DNA from: Henckelia pumila | Lineage: Eukaryota > Streptophyta > Magnoliopsida > Lamiales > Gesneriaceae | Length of the DNA: 64,000 nt | Direction of reading: 5' to 3' | Assembly: GCF_033568475.1 (NCBI RefSeq) | Contig: NC_133121.1 | Coordinates: 7,874,001-7,938,000, forward strand | In this document: positions 1-11,511 of the stretch, piece by piece | Position numbering within the stretch: position 1 is the stretch's first letter | Layout of the letters: the number at the start of each line of letters is the position of its first letter | Program-made: the position numbers and the translations under genes | The notes under the pieces: generated by a model | The model's database searches: none | The model's input: only the letters and a program-made list of their open reading frames with translations | What the model was told of the DNA's origin: nothing

Positions 1-2095
1 ATGCAATCAACAGTTTTAGGTTCAATCTTGACCTTTTTCGGAGTAGATACAACTACTTTAGCAAGACACCCCCACACTCGCAAATATTAATAGGACGGTG
101 TTCTTCCATTCCATAATTCATATGGACTTTTATCTTGCTTTTTTCGGGGTACCTTATTCAAAAGGTAATTAGCTGTTAAAACAGCTTCCCCCACATGTTC
201 TGTGACAAACCAGAACTCAATAACAGTGCATTCATCATTTCTTTCAAAGTACGATTTTTCCTCTCTGCAACACCATTTTGCTGAGGAGAATAAGGTGCAG
301 TTCTTTCGTGTCTGATACCATGTTGAGCACAAAACTCAGCAAATGGTGATTCATACTCACCTCCACGATCACTTCGTAGCACCTTAATTTTCTTTTCAAG
401 TTGATTTTCAACTTCACTTTTATAGTGGACAAATTTTTCAATAGCTTTATCTTTACTTTTAAGAAGATACATATAACAATATTTTGTGCTATCATCAACA
501 AAAGTAATGAAGTATTTATTTTCACCACGTGTTTGCATTCCTTTTAAATCACATATATCAGTGTGAATTAAATCAAGGGGTCCATTATTTCTTTCAATGG
601 ATTTAAAAGATGATCTTGTTAATTTTGCCTCAACACAAATTTCACATTTGTGATTTTTATCAATATGAAATGTGGGTATGTTTTTCAAGTTAATTAATCT
701 ATGAATTGTATCATAATTAACATGTCCTAGTCTACCATGCCACAAATTGAAAGACTCAAGCAAATAAATAGAAGCTTTCACTTTATTTATTTTTGGCTTA
801 ATAGCCATTACATTTAGCTTAAATAAGCCATCACAAACATAACCATTCCCAACAAACATTCCACATTTAGACAAAACAACCTTATCTGACTCAAAAACAA
901 TACGAAAACCATGCTTATTCAAAAGCGAACCAGACACCAAATTCTTTCGAATTTCTGGCACATATAACACATTGTTAAGAGTCAGATCTTTTCCGGACGT
1001 CATCTTCAAGATCACTTTCCCTTGTTCTTTGATATCAGAGGTAGCAGAATTGCCCATAAACAATTTTTCACCATTCTCTGATTTATCAAGAGTAGCAAAC
1101 ATGTCCTTGTCATAACAAATATGACGGGTGGCACCAGTGTCGATCCACCATTCCCTTGGATTTGATCCAACCATATTCACTTCAGAAATGACAGCACAGA
1201 GGTCCATGTTTGAAACCTCTTTAGACATTTCCTCCATGAGATTTGCCTCACGGTTCCTTTTCGGTTTCTTGCAATCAGCAAACTTGTGACCCGGAGCACC
1301 ACAATTATAGCATTTACCAAGAAACTTCTTTTTGAACACATCTTTCTTTGGACCCAACTTGGAGCCTCCAGCAGCAAATTTCTTTGCCTTTGAGCTTTTC
1401 TTCTGCTCAACAATATTAGCCTTATCGGCACTTGGAGAATATAATCGCTTTTTCGAACTTTTGTTGTCTTCCTCGATACGAAGTCTAACAATTAGTTCTT
1501 CAACATTCATCTCCTTTCGTTTGTGCTTCAAATAATTCTTGAAATCATTCCAAGCAGGAGGCAACTTCTCAATAATGGCTGCCACTTGGAAGGTTTCACC
1601 AAGCACCATGCCCTCTGCATGAATCTCATGCAAGAGCACTTGGAGTTCTTGAACTTGACTGATCACTGATTTAGAGTCGATCATTTTATAGTCCAAGAAT
1701 CTGCCAACAATAAATTTCTTTGCCCCGGCATCTTCGGTTTTGTATTTTCGATCCAAAGACTCCCACAGTTCCCGGGACTTCTTTTTCTCACTGTACACGT
1801 TATACAGCAAATCAGCCAAACCATTCATGATATAATTTATACACAAGAAATCTGAATGGTACCAGACATCAACAACACGAGTACTGTTTACATCTCCCTC
1901 AACACATGTGGGAGAATCCTCTTTGAGAAACTTGGCTAGATACAAGGTGGTCAAGTAAAACAACATCTTTTGTTGCCACCTTTTGAAATTCAAGCCCTCG
2001 AATTTCTCTGGCCTGTCAGCATGGCTCAGAGTCACAGTAGCAGCAGGAGCAGGAGTGACCTTCGAAACATTGGAAGGAGTCAAAGAAGCATCCAT
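1..2095 (-). pseudogene. Copia gag-pol polyprotein, partial and broken
   Basis: I take the start at the ATG at 2095, which opens the gag sequence [10 protein letters not shown]; the frame is open further upstream, but that part is leader/LTR. Order of domains: UBN2-type gag (about residues 20-240), CCHC zinc knuckle [14 protein letters not shown], retropepsin motif [11 protein letters not shown], the gag-pre-integrase [16 protein letters not shown] histidine-cysteine motif, then the integrase core with [14 protein letters not shown] and the [14 protein letters not shown] glutamate motif. Near 190-195 one base is missing in a G run, so the frame moves. In the continuing frame there is also a TAA after RTPSY (about 87). 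The order protease-integrase ahead of RT identifies Copia rather than gypsy. These breaks make it a dead copy. Confidence 0.9.
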
Positions 2096-3147
2096 ATTGA
2101 GCTTGATCGACGTAGCCGAATGACGAAGATAATAATATGTTTTAAGTTTGTTGTGAAAAATCTCTGTTGTGAACCGAAGCCACCAATAAATACAAGATCC
2201 GAGTGCGTAATAAAACCGAATGAACAATGATATGTAGGAGCCGAGACAGTAGGGAAGCCGCACGCAAACGAGCAAGGAAATATCAGAAGAAAAACCGAGG
2301 CCTGTACAACGTACAGTTTCCTTAAAACATATTCGTCCAATCCCGGATGTGTTCGGAGTATCAACACGGACATATGTTTCCCAGGATACAACGGAAGGAC
2401 CTGTAGTCGCCTAGCACAGTGGCACTACACCAGCGAACTGAAGAAGTACCCGAACGTTATCACAAGGAAGCTCGAAACAGAAGCTCGGAGCTGAAGAACG
2501 AGCAGAAGAAGAAAGCGAAGGTAGCAGTAGCATGCAAAATAGTACGCACAAGTTCTGGGAATTATGCAGCAGAGTGCAGTGCATGCGTAGTAGAGAATTT
2601 CGTGTGGGAGGCTGTTAACTGCTTTTGGACTAGATACAACATGCCTTTTCATATAGGCACTCGGGAAATTCAGGGCATCAAAACCGACACTTCTGGGTAG
2701 CCAGCAGATGGTGAGTCACATCAGTGGTTGGAGATTCTGCAACAGCTGAAGGGTCATATCCATGCAGCTATTTTTTCGAAAAAATTTTGCAAAACGTAGC
2801 CAACTCTGCCGGCAACTTTTGCCTTGATCAATCCGACATTCGACGCACCCGGGTCACGCACACAAGTCAAGACATTTTCAGTTCAAATCGGACCCAAGAT
2901 TTGCACCCCCCTGCGCAGGCGTGCATGGGGGCGCGCGTGAAAGAGAGCCTCTTCACTAGATATTCTTACACATTCTCAAAGTGTAACACAATATAAGCTC
3001 ACCCTTGCCATCATATTTTTCCAATGTGGGATAACAAATATTCCTCACATAACCATCCACCTATTTATTCACAAGCCCAATTTCCATACACAATGGAAAA
3101 GCCCATTATCAAATTATTAGTCCAATAATTCCAAGAATTTTCCAACA
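2096..3147 (-). repeat. Copia 5' LTR and leader
   Basis: Non-coding stretch upstream of gag. On the minus strand it starts TGTTGGAAAATTCTTGG, a typical Copia LTR start. I cannot place the inner end of the LTR because I found no convincing tRNA-iMet primer site between 2096 and 2420. The few ORFs here have no recognisable product. Confidence 0.6.
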
Positions 3148-3192
3148 AAAAATAAATCAACTGATCAAAGAAAAATATATAATGAAATTTAC

Positions 3193-3405
3193 TTGGGCAA
3201 ATTGCAATCTCTGGGCTGCCATCTCCAGTTCTGGTAAAGAGAATTCTTCCTTCCATTTCTCATGCAAGTTACTTGTGCTGTTAGAAACTCGCATTCTTCC
3301 TCTTTGTATAGTGGGTGAGAAACATTGTCGAAAACCCAATTTCCCGTTAATAAATCGCATTCTTGAGGTGGGATTTTGACTTCTTCTTCTTCTTTGATCT
3401 TCCTC
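3193..3405 (-). pseudogene. TBL (xylan O-acetyltransferase-like) exon fragment, copy A
   Basis: The minus strand reads, in one open frame, a stem rich in Glu, then [28 protein letters not shown] and [13 protein letters not shown]. These are hallmarks of the PMR5N domain of TRICHOME BIREFRINGENCE-LIKE proteins, closest in wording to the ESK1/TBL28-31 group. Known family members are Golgi enzymes that acetylate xylan. A plausible donor (gtaaat) follows at 3192. The next exon, present in copy B at 50071-50245, is absent here because the Copia LTR begins at 3147. The N-terminal membrane anchor and the C-terminal catalytic part are not present. Directly upstream lies an ADH exon fragment, so this is part of a chimera. 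Confidence 0.8.
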
Positions 3406-3412
3406 TTTGTAC

Positions 3413-3575
<163 letters not shown>

Positions 3576-5458
3576 TAGGCGACGGTCGGCGACGGCAAAG
3601 GGATGGCGAAACGACGATGGCAGGAAAAAGGGTTCGACAGAGTGCTTAAAAGTTAGGGAAATGGGTACTGGAAGAAAGCCCTCAACGAGAGGATACTAAA
3701 TCTATGCTCAAATCAGTTTTTCAAGCAACGAGGCGGAATAGATCGGAGCTTGAAATTTCGAAATGGTGAAGGGAGAAAGGAAGTAGATACATCGGCCGAG
3801 AGAGAATGCGAGGAGAGAGATATACTTGGAAGATTAGCTGACCGAAGAATATAGTTTATCATAACCTTTGTGGAAGAGTCTCCATATCTATGATTGTAAA
3901 AAATAAATGTATAACAACTTAAAAAAAAATTAATTACTTTATGGTCGCGCGTAGATAACAAATTACAAATAATTAAAATAATTCAAGCCATTTATGTGGT
4001 TATTCCAACCTAGCTCGTTTTCGATTTCAAGCATATATAGGCTATATCTATATTTACACGCATCAAATTGTGTTAAAACATAGTTTGGTAATAGTGTGTT
4101 TACAGTTTACACTCTCACTCAAATCACTAATCTGTTCATTTAAAGAGTCCAAACCTCAAATTACTTCATTATTTAACATAAATGTATTATCATTGCAAAA
4201 ATAGTAATTCTTTGCGTAAGATTATATATATTAGTTCTATAAGTTAAGACAAATATTGCTAACAACCACTCTTATTTATGAAATTATGGTTGTTTCTTAA
4301 TGTCTAAGGTGAGTTATGCCCTTATTTACCATATTGAATTATAATTTTTGGATCATAAACTTATCCACCTTTGTGGATTTCATATTTAGAGCCCGTTTGG
4401 ATATTGTAGATATTTTTTTTAAAAAAAGTGTTTTTTAAGCTATAATTTTTGGCTTTTGAAAAAACTCTAATTTTGACATTAAAAAGTGCTTTTTAAACAC
4501 CTATTTGGTCATCCAAACATCTTACTAACTAAAAAAAAACTTTTTTTTAATAAAAAAAATATTTTTTTGGTCTGACTTTTGATACCAAACGAAGTCTTAA
4601 TCATTTCATAATCCAATAGTAATAAATGAATTTGAGTGAGTATGATAAAAATGGTGGCATGAAATTTTGGCTCCGTGTAAATGTAATTAAGAAATAACAT
4701 AACATTATATCTTCATGAAATAGAACTTAAATGTAGAAAAATAAAATAAAATAAAAAAACGAGATCAAAATTTATTTATTTATTTATTTTTTTTTACAGC
4801 AATATCAAATATTCAAAATCGTATGGCCCTATTTTTTGATGTGCTTGATTATTTTTTATTGTTTTCAATCTCATGTTTGAAGTAATTATTGATCTTGGAT
4901 AAACATTATGATTGATTAAAAGTCACTCTTGCACATCGGCGCCGATGAACACTTGAAATCTTTGGACAATGAATCGCTACCCATCAACCATCTGAGGTTA
5001 CGTTGGTGTTTGAGAGAATATATCTGAACATAGTTGTGTTGTCCATGAAGGTAATCGAACTGGAATAGATGCTATATGTTTATGTTCGTTATGCAATTTC
5101 ATGCCCGATTCATTGTCTGAATTTGTTTTCTATTAGACCGAATTGTTTGTCTTTGTCCTCTTTCTCGTTAAAATCGTCATTGCCCGAGAAATAATTTAAT
5201 TTTCGCAGATTCACCAGAAAATCGATTTTCTTCTAAATTAAGATTTTGTAATAAAGATTAATTAATTGCAAATATTTATTGAATAAAATATTGTAATCAA
5301 GCATAATCTGCGAATATATTCTCATATAATTGTTTCAATATTATAAACATATTAATGGATATAGTAAATATGGTATTCATAGATATAATATCATTTATAT
5401 ATTTCGGATTCACGGATTTGAAAAAATATATGTCATTAATTTCACAAATATTTTTTAG
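3576..5458. other. Intergenic, no gene seen; MITE-like stretch
   Basis: AT-rich. 3835-4150 is shared with 23820-24193 and, inverted, with 39400-39510. 4230-4700 is also shared, inverted, with 39040-39320. 4390-4600 has a foldback look (CCCGTTTGGATATTG near one end, ACCAAACGAAGTC near the other) typical of small hAT/Harbinger MITEs, but I did not find a clean target duplication. No convincing ORF. Confidence 0.5.
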
Positions 5459-5470
5459 CTATATAATATA
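5458..5470 (+). promoter_or_regulatory. Candidate TATA box of X8 gene 1a
   Basis: AGCTATATAATATA lies about 40 bases before the ATG at 5504. Copy B has the related CTATATAACATG at the same place. The position would give a very short 5' leader. Position-based inference only. Confidence 0.4.
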
Positions 5471-5503
5471 CTATTCTTAAACAACACACTCATGTAAAAA
5501 AAA

Positions 5504-5741
5504 ATGACTAATAAAAATTTTTATTTGCTTTTTGTTTCGATCTTTTTCGCATTGATTGGACATAGATGTTATGCCAATGAACTGGTAAGTTTTTATTGTT
5601 TATTGGCGGTTTATTACGAATCCACCAAAGCCAAAAACTCGTTGATATGCCAAAAAATTCTTCTTATCTCGAAAAACCATTTTTTTTTTTATTTCCTTTC
5701 TTTCAATCCTTTTGCTATTAGCTTCTTTATATAAATAGTGG

Positions 5742-5813
<72 letters not shown>

Positions 5814-7669
5814 TATATTAGGTAAGATCTCACGCACCCTAGAGTATGAGGGATCCACATGCAACTCATGTCAAAAATAACTTCGATTGTCCTGAAATTT
5901 TCATGGTAAAGTTGTCCTAAAAATGCAAATCCAACGATATATCATATGATATATATTTCAATCTCATCATAAGTTGGAGATTTGAAGATGACCGAAAATT
6001 AGGTTAAATGTGCAATTTTCGGCCATCTTCACATTTTCGACCACCGAAATTAAAATTTGTATCATATGATATATTGTTGAATTCGCATTTTTTAAACGAC
6101 CCTACCTTGAAAATTTCAAGACAATCGAATGTTTTAAATACGGGTGCACGTGGATCCCAGCACCCAAGGGTGCCTGATATCAAAACTCTCTCTCTCTCTA
6201 TATATATATTAGTTTATGGTAGTAATAATAATATTTATTTAAATTTTATTTTAGCTACAAAAATATTGGTGCATTCTATACGAATCTGGCGCTGAAGAAG
6301 GTGATATGTTGAAATTTCTGAATTTCGCATGTTCCTCAATTGTTGATTGTGGACCGATTAAGCTTGGAGGTGGGTGCTATGATGCCGATAACTTAGCCTG
6401 GATGGCATCGTTCGTTCTCAATTCCTACTATCGTGTGACGGGCAATTGTTGGAATGAATTGGGAATTCTGTGGCCAGAAGATCCATGTAAGAATACAAAT
6501 TTTTTTCGTACACAATATATACATATGTACACTGGGGAAATGTCGATGCCAGCCAATCAAAAAATGACACGCCACCCATGGGTACTACCCACATGGGTGG
6601 CATCGACATTACCGTATACTAGATTTATTTTTAAAATATATAGTGGATTCTTTTTTTAAAAAATTATAATATCACATACATTTTATATCATTACTTTTTA
6701 AATATATGAAAATTTGAATAGTTTAATGGTTAAATTTTTTAGTTTAAAAATAGTTTTAAATTTATCATAAATATTAAACATATATTAAAAATAAAACTTT
6801 TTATTTTTAATTTAGAAAAAAATTTGATGAATTATGTATAAAAAATGGACAGAGAACGTTGAGAGAATTTAATAAAATATATAAGGATAATATAGGAAAA
6901 AATATCAAAGTAAGATTTTTGTTAAAAAATTAGAGGTGAACTTACCTTTTTAAAAATAGCTTATAAGCTGTCAAACAGATTATTTGACAGTTTATAACAT
7001 GACAAACAAACTTAAAGAGGTTATAAGATTTGAAACAATTTATAAGCTGTTTTCAAGTGTTTGTAAGCTATCCCAAACACCCGTATATTATTATATATGG
7101 TATTTGTACAAATTTTTCGTCTAACTGATTTGGAAATTTCTTGAATTTGAATAGTTTGTACGTATCATTTTTTAAATAAATTCTCTCTCTATTTTGTTAA
7201 TGTATTTGATATCATATACAGTGATTTAAAATGATTATTATATTGCATACATTTTATATTATTATTTTTTCTCGAAAATATTTTATATCTTTTTTTTATA
7301 TATAAAGAAAATGAAAAAACTTGAATTCAAGAGTTTTATAAAATTTAGTTTCATGGACCCTAGTATATGTTTGTGAATTAGTATATATTGTATTTATACT
7401 AAATTTTCGTGTAAGTGAATTGAAAATTTCTTGAGTTGAATAATGTGATGGTCAAATTTTTTCTAAAAAAAAGATATTTAGGGTATATTAAATATATTGT
7501 GTAAATTAGCATATATTGTATTTGTATCATGAATAACACAATTATTTTTACTAATTATATATATATTATGAGTTTTTTATTTAAGTTATATATTATGAAT
7601 TTTTCAGAGATCCTAATTTTATCTTTATGTTTCTGTGTTGCAGCTTTCGGAAGTTGTCATTTTTTGTAA
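5504..7669 (+). CDS. Secreted X8-domain (CBM43-like) protein, gene 1a
   Basis: Three exons by clear splice sites: 5504-5584 (donor gtaagt), 6255-6486 (acceptor ttttag, donor gtaaga), 7644-7669 (acceptor ttgcag, stop TAA), giving 112 residues. Exon 1 is a signal peptide (MTNKNFYLLFVSIFFALIG, cleavage likely after CYA). Exon 2 starts QKYWCI and carries FACSSIVDCGPI, GGGCYDADNLAWMASF and VLNSYYR, the X8 pattern. Exon 3 supplies the usual PSFGSC ending. All six X8 cysteines are present. X8 domains bind beta-1,3-glucan in cell walls, often at plasmodesmata or in pollen and ovule tissue. There is no GPI-type tail, so a free secreted protein is expected. Intron 1 holds a MITE and a TA microsatellite, intron 2 a small MITE. 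The frame is intact, so it is probably functional. Confidence 0.88.
5747..5820. repeat. (TA)n microsatellite
   Basis: About 70 bases of alternating TA in intron 1 of X8 gene 1a. Copy B has a shorter run at 51928-51952. Confidence 0.95.
5824..6183. mobile_element. Foldback MITE in intron 1 of X8 gene 1a
   Basis: Left end GATCTCACGCACCCTAGAG with GGGATCCACATGCA; right end is its inverted counterpart, TGCACGTGGATCCC through AAGGGTGCCTGATATC. The interior is also partly palindromic around the GATATATCATATGATATAT motifs. The same element is in the same intron of copy B (51960-52315), so it was there before the duplication. Confidence 0.75.
6536..6613. mobile_element. 78-bp MITE with 9-bp target duplication
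   Basis: Terminal inverted repeats GGAAATGTCGATGCC and its near-complement GGCATCGACATTACC, flanked by GTACACTGG (6527-6535) and GTATACTAG (6614-6622). Segment B has the empty site with a single copy (GTATACTGG). A 9-bp duplication points to the Mutator superfamily. Inside is CCCATGGGTACTACCCACATGGG, the small hairpin discussed for the related elements at 48025, 48556, 59963 and 60192. Confidence 0.8.
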
Positions 7670-8163
7670 AAGTGAGATGAAATTTAATTGTTCTCATATA
7701 ATAATATGAATCTTTAAATTTCGATAGTCAATTAACAACATTTAAAAAAAATGTAATGACAAGTGTTGTTGTTTGAAGTTGTTCATTAATTCTAAATTAT
7801 TTATTTTTGTGTTTCTAAATGTATGGTTTATAATCAATTTTTTTGTTTTATTTGTATTAGATCATTTGAAATCTATTACATTTGATTTTACTTTTGCTGT
7901 TATATAAATTTAACAATAGAAACTTTAAAGATCTTACTTATTTTCACTTTCACAATGATTTTCAAATTATTCAAATATTTTTAAGATTTTAAATTTATTG
8001 TTATTAGTGCTCAATTATAAAGTAAATAAATGTAAAAAACGAATTTGATTTGTTTTTTTAAAGTTATTTTCATTCAAACTCAATCTTAGTTTAATTGTAT
8101 TTTAATTATTTATTCAAATGCTCATATTACTAATTTTTAATATTAATTACATTAAAATAAAAT

Positions 8164-8191
8164 CTCGTGCATCGCACGGGTGGAATGCTAG
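8164..8191 (+). mobile_element. Helitron 3' terminus, copy A
   Basis: CTCGTGCATCGCACGGG hairpin followed by TGGAATG and CTAG, then T. This is the standard plant Helitron 3' end (short GC hairpin a few bases before CTRR, inserted before T). The 5' TC end could not be located, so the extent of the element is unknown. The same terminus is at 53867-53894 in segment B. Confidence 0.7.
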
Positions 8192-8327
8192 TTTATTTTC
8201 TAAAAATTGATATGATTACGTTATTTATTTATTTATTTATGTTTTTTAGAAGCTACTTCATACATATTTGTACTTAATCATTTTATCTGCAAATTAATGA
8301 ATATAAATATATATATATCTAGACACA

Positions 8328-8648
8328 TTAATACTCAAATGCGCGCATTGTATGTTTTACTAGTCCATATATTAACAAAAAATGAAAAATAAATATTGAA
8401 AAAAAAGACAATATATAAAGGCATCTATAGTAATAAACCACTACAAATGGTTTATTTTTTTGCGACGTCACAGTCACATTAAAAGTTGAAAGCCCATTGT
8501 TGGGATCGAAATCTTTGTGTCGAGGGGAAGGAGCAGTACATGCTTTAAAATATCTTTTAGCTACATTAGCTCGTTCTTGAATATTAAAAAATGAACCGAA
8601 CACAGAGAGAATATGTCGAGTTTGGTTTTCAAACAGAACAAAAAACAC
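8328..8648 (-). other. Conserved unidentified ORF, copy A
   Basis: A 106-codon minus-strand frame whose middle, FNIQERANVAKRYFKACTAP and SPRHKDFDPNNGLSTFNVTV, is kept almost unchanged in segment B (54168-54368), while the flanking frame drifts. I do not recognise the family. It could be the end of a captured gene exon or part of an old transposon. No signal peptide or known motif is visible. Confidence 0.3.
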
Positions 8649-9052
8649 TCAAAATAATCTCTCTACAAACCAGTTAACATTCTAGAATCGTTTGAAAAGA
8701 ATGTGATGCCCCTATAAAATATGTGGGTTCGATCCGATCCGAGCCCAATTTTTGGAGATCTACCTGAAAACCCATCTAATTTAATTTTATGAGAATTCCA
8801 GACTGAAATTGTCCAGTTAGGGTAAAAGGAGATGACTTGGAGCACAAATTTTAGCTGCAAAAGCCTGCTAGACATGATTCTACTTGGGCAGGACAAAATA
8901 CTGAACTGGGCTTAATGCATGGCCCATGGAGGGGATGTGGACTCGAATAAGTACAGGTGATGTAAGCCCTGTCTGCTAAACTCCTTGGGCTAAGTCAAAC
9001 CACGTGCTATAGGGGACCGACCCGGGCCCAACATTTAGAACCTTCGGTTAGA

Positions 9053-9738
9053 ATGAGCATCGGTCGGTTTGGTTCGAATTTACTCTATTATGATTCGGTT
9101 TTTTTGGTTTTGGTTTTCATAATCTCCGGTCCGGTTTTTTGTGATACAGTCCGATTTTTTGGTCGATTCTATACGGTTTAAGTAATGAATTAAATTGATT
9201 TTGCAAAACTGCAAATATTATTTTAGAGACAAAGAAAATTATGCAATGTTTAAAATAATTATGGATTTAAAACTAAAATGAAAACCAAAATATAAAAAGG
9301 TTAATACTAAAAAAATTTTAAGAACTAAAATGATATTTTACTTGATGCATGCAATACATAATACTGATAAGAGAGAATTGATAACAATAAAACATAAATT
9401 ATTCCATTAAAATTAATAATATTAACTTCAATTTAAACAATAAAGCAACTATTAAGTTCCATAAAAATCATATTTAATTAAAATAGGCTCACATCTTGTA
9501 AGGAAGAAAACATAAAAGTGATAATAAAGGCCCATTTGTAAGGTCCAATGGCCAATATCCATAAAAATCTTATTTTATTTAAAATACGGTCGGTTCAATT
9601 TTTTGGGGGTATAAAACCGAAAATCAAACCAAAAAATCGGTTTTCATAAATTTTAAAACCGAAACCGATCAAAAACCGAACCAAATAGACCAAATTTTTT
9701 GGTTCGGTCGGTTTTTTCGATTTTATGCCCACCCTTAC
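9053..9738. mobile_element. Foldback MITE with CGGTTTTTT-rich arms, copy A
   Basis: Left arm reads GCATCGGTCGGTTTGGTTCG and a run of GGTTTTTTGG motifs. The right arm is the complement, with AAAACCGA repeats and ending ATGCCCACCCTTACC. The arrangement matches the common plant hAT-related foldback repeats that begin GGGGTGGGCA. The interior is AT-rich and non-coding. Also present at 54778-55517. Confidence 0.7.
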
Positions 9739-9839
9739 CTTCGGTCATTATCAGATAAACGAAGATCCGTAACATATAAGGATACTATCTAACAAATCCG
9801 AGATTTGATATGATTCATGGGTTGGTTTTAGACTCCTAA

Positions 9840-10131
9840 TTATCTTGGTGATTGAGTTCTACATCGAAGGGGTCACGCCGAAAACACCTTCGACGCCCCC
9901 TAACGAAGTTTTTGTTTGTGTAGAGCACCATCATTCCCGATCCGACCCGATTTGTTGAATATCTGGAGATCTGATCGACCAGACCGAAGCCAAGGTAAAT
10001 TTTGGTATCATCAATTGGCGCCATCTGTGGGAACTTGAAGAAGAAAGAGCTGAGATGGCTAACATGAATGGAGAAAACGCACATATGGAACTACTAGTTG
10101 CCGACGCTGTTGAAAGAGCCTTGGGATGAGA
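9840..10131 (+). mobile_element. Tat-type gypsy relic: LTR end, primer site, gag start (copy A)
   Basis: Contains the sequence block GGGGTCACGCCGAAAACACC also found (inverted) in the LTRs of the large element at 24194-34258. Then comes TTGGCGCCATCTGTGGGA (10015-10032), a tRNA-Arg-type primer site used by Tat elements, and an ATG opening a short gag-like N-terminus. It is cut at 10132 by another LTR relic. The corresponding piece in segment B (55620-56093) keeps more gag. Confidence 0.7.
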
Positions 10132-11511
10132 TGTTAGGAATATGCTGGCGAAAGCGGGAACTAATTCGGTTAAGTTTTGGTCAAATTCTAAGCATTTGAA
10201 GAAATAGGTGCAGAATTTTGAAATTTAGTGAGGGTCTGTCCGAAATGCAATTTTTATAAAATGATTGGATAGGAATAATAACTCGAAAAGGAGTTCTAAA
10301 CTTAGTATTAAGTGTGTGGGAGTTGTGGTTTCAAGTAAAATCCTTTTAGAATAAGAATTGAGTGAGTTATAAGTTTTACGGGCGAACCGGTCAAATGTCC
10401 TAAGTGCAAAATTATGGTTTAGATTTCCATCCTTGATTTGCTCCTTAATCACCATCCCGGTCATCCATATTTGAGTCTCTTGCATGATCATCGAGTAAAT
10501 ATTATCAAGTACGCTACATCTACATAAGCATGCTAAGTCCACAAATTAAGAAGGAAATAAAATATTTTGAACGAAGGGAGATGGTTGTGACCACAGAAAG
10601 ACGTGTATGGATGAGCTGGGAGACGTCCTGACTTCCCATACCACCAAACATATATGGACGAGTTTGGGAGAAATCCTGACTTTCCATACCACAGAAAGAC
10701 GTGTATGGACGAGTTTGGGAGAAATCCTGACTTCTCTTATAAAGTACGGGCAAGACAAGTTTGGGAGATATCCTGACTTCCTTGCGGCATAGTGTACTGC
10801 AGCCATGACCATGATCGAAATCATAAAATCACAATTCAAGGATCTAAGTTTACAGTTACAGTTCAAAAACATTTATGACCATGTTTCAGTAAATTTTACT
10901 CAGTTACATTGATTATGTTCTACTTAGCCATGCATATGTTTCATTCATGTTCATGTTCTTTATAGAAATCTTTTTCTTAAGTTAAGGGAACAAAAGTATT
11001 TTTATTACAAGCTATTTTTAATCTGCGTGTGCATGTATTTATGTATTACTCGCTATTTCCCCCATATTTTTGTTGGGCCTCTAGGCTCACTACATCTATT
11101 TGGTGCAGGTTAATTTATTGTAGAGATCAAGGGGAAAGACTATCGAGTGGACTACGGCGCGGACATGACACATCCCTCCGACCTATGCTAGTCTTCCGAA
11201 AAAGCTTACTTTAGAGAGTTTAAGTCTTTAATTTTGCTGTTTGGATAAATGTTATTGTAAATATTTCTAGAATTATTTGTGGGCGTGTAATTATGTAATT
11301 GCTTAATCTTTTGACGTGTCGAATGTCAAATCATTTTCTATGGTTTTCGTTCATTTATCGGTCTAGTTTATTTAGTATTGTTAGTTTTATTTTTAGTTGT
11401 TGTCTGTGACAGACGGATTTAAATATAAACAGATAGGTCATGCCGAAAATTTTCTTAAAATTTGCATTTATTTATTTAATTATTATTTATAATAGAGTTA
11501 GGGTCGTTTCA
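10132..11511. repeat. Gypsy LTR relic, 1.38 kb, with internal tandem repeats (copy A)
   Basis: Starts TGTTAGGAATATGC and ends GGGTCGTTTCA, LTR-like termini of the Tekay/Del type. 10560-10790 holds three to four degenerate repeats of about 60 bp built on GAGTTTGGGAGAAATCCTGAC. The matching unit in B is 56090-57470. The flanks do not show a target duplication, so it is not a clean solo LTR. It abuts a Tat relic on the left and a Copia gag relic on the right. Confidence 0.6.

Larger units (their letters stand above)
1..3147 (-). mobile_element. Ty1/Copia retrotransposon, 5' part only (cut by window edge)
   Basis: A minus-strand Copia element: the 5' LTR begins with TGTTGG at 3147, followed by a leader, gag, protease and the first part of integrase before the left window edge. 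It is inserted in duplicated segment A. Homology between segments A and B stops exactly at 3147/3148, so the rest of segment A probably continues beyond the element, outside the window. The polyprotein is broken, so this copy is not autonomous. The 3' LTR and target duplication are out of view. Confidence 0.85.

Noticed and set aside
1332-2230. Plus-strand ORFs inside the Copia gag
   Set aside because: Antisense shadows of the gag-pol frame.
7180-7200. Helitron 5' end (TCTCTCTATTTTGTTAATG)
   Set aside because: Resembles a plant Helitron start, but the last X8 exon lies between it and the 3' end, and there is no independent support.
10132-11511. Solo LTR
   Set aside because: The ends look like an LTR, but the flanks do not repeat, and each side is a different truncated element.
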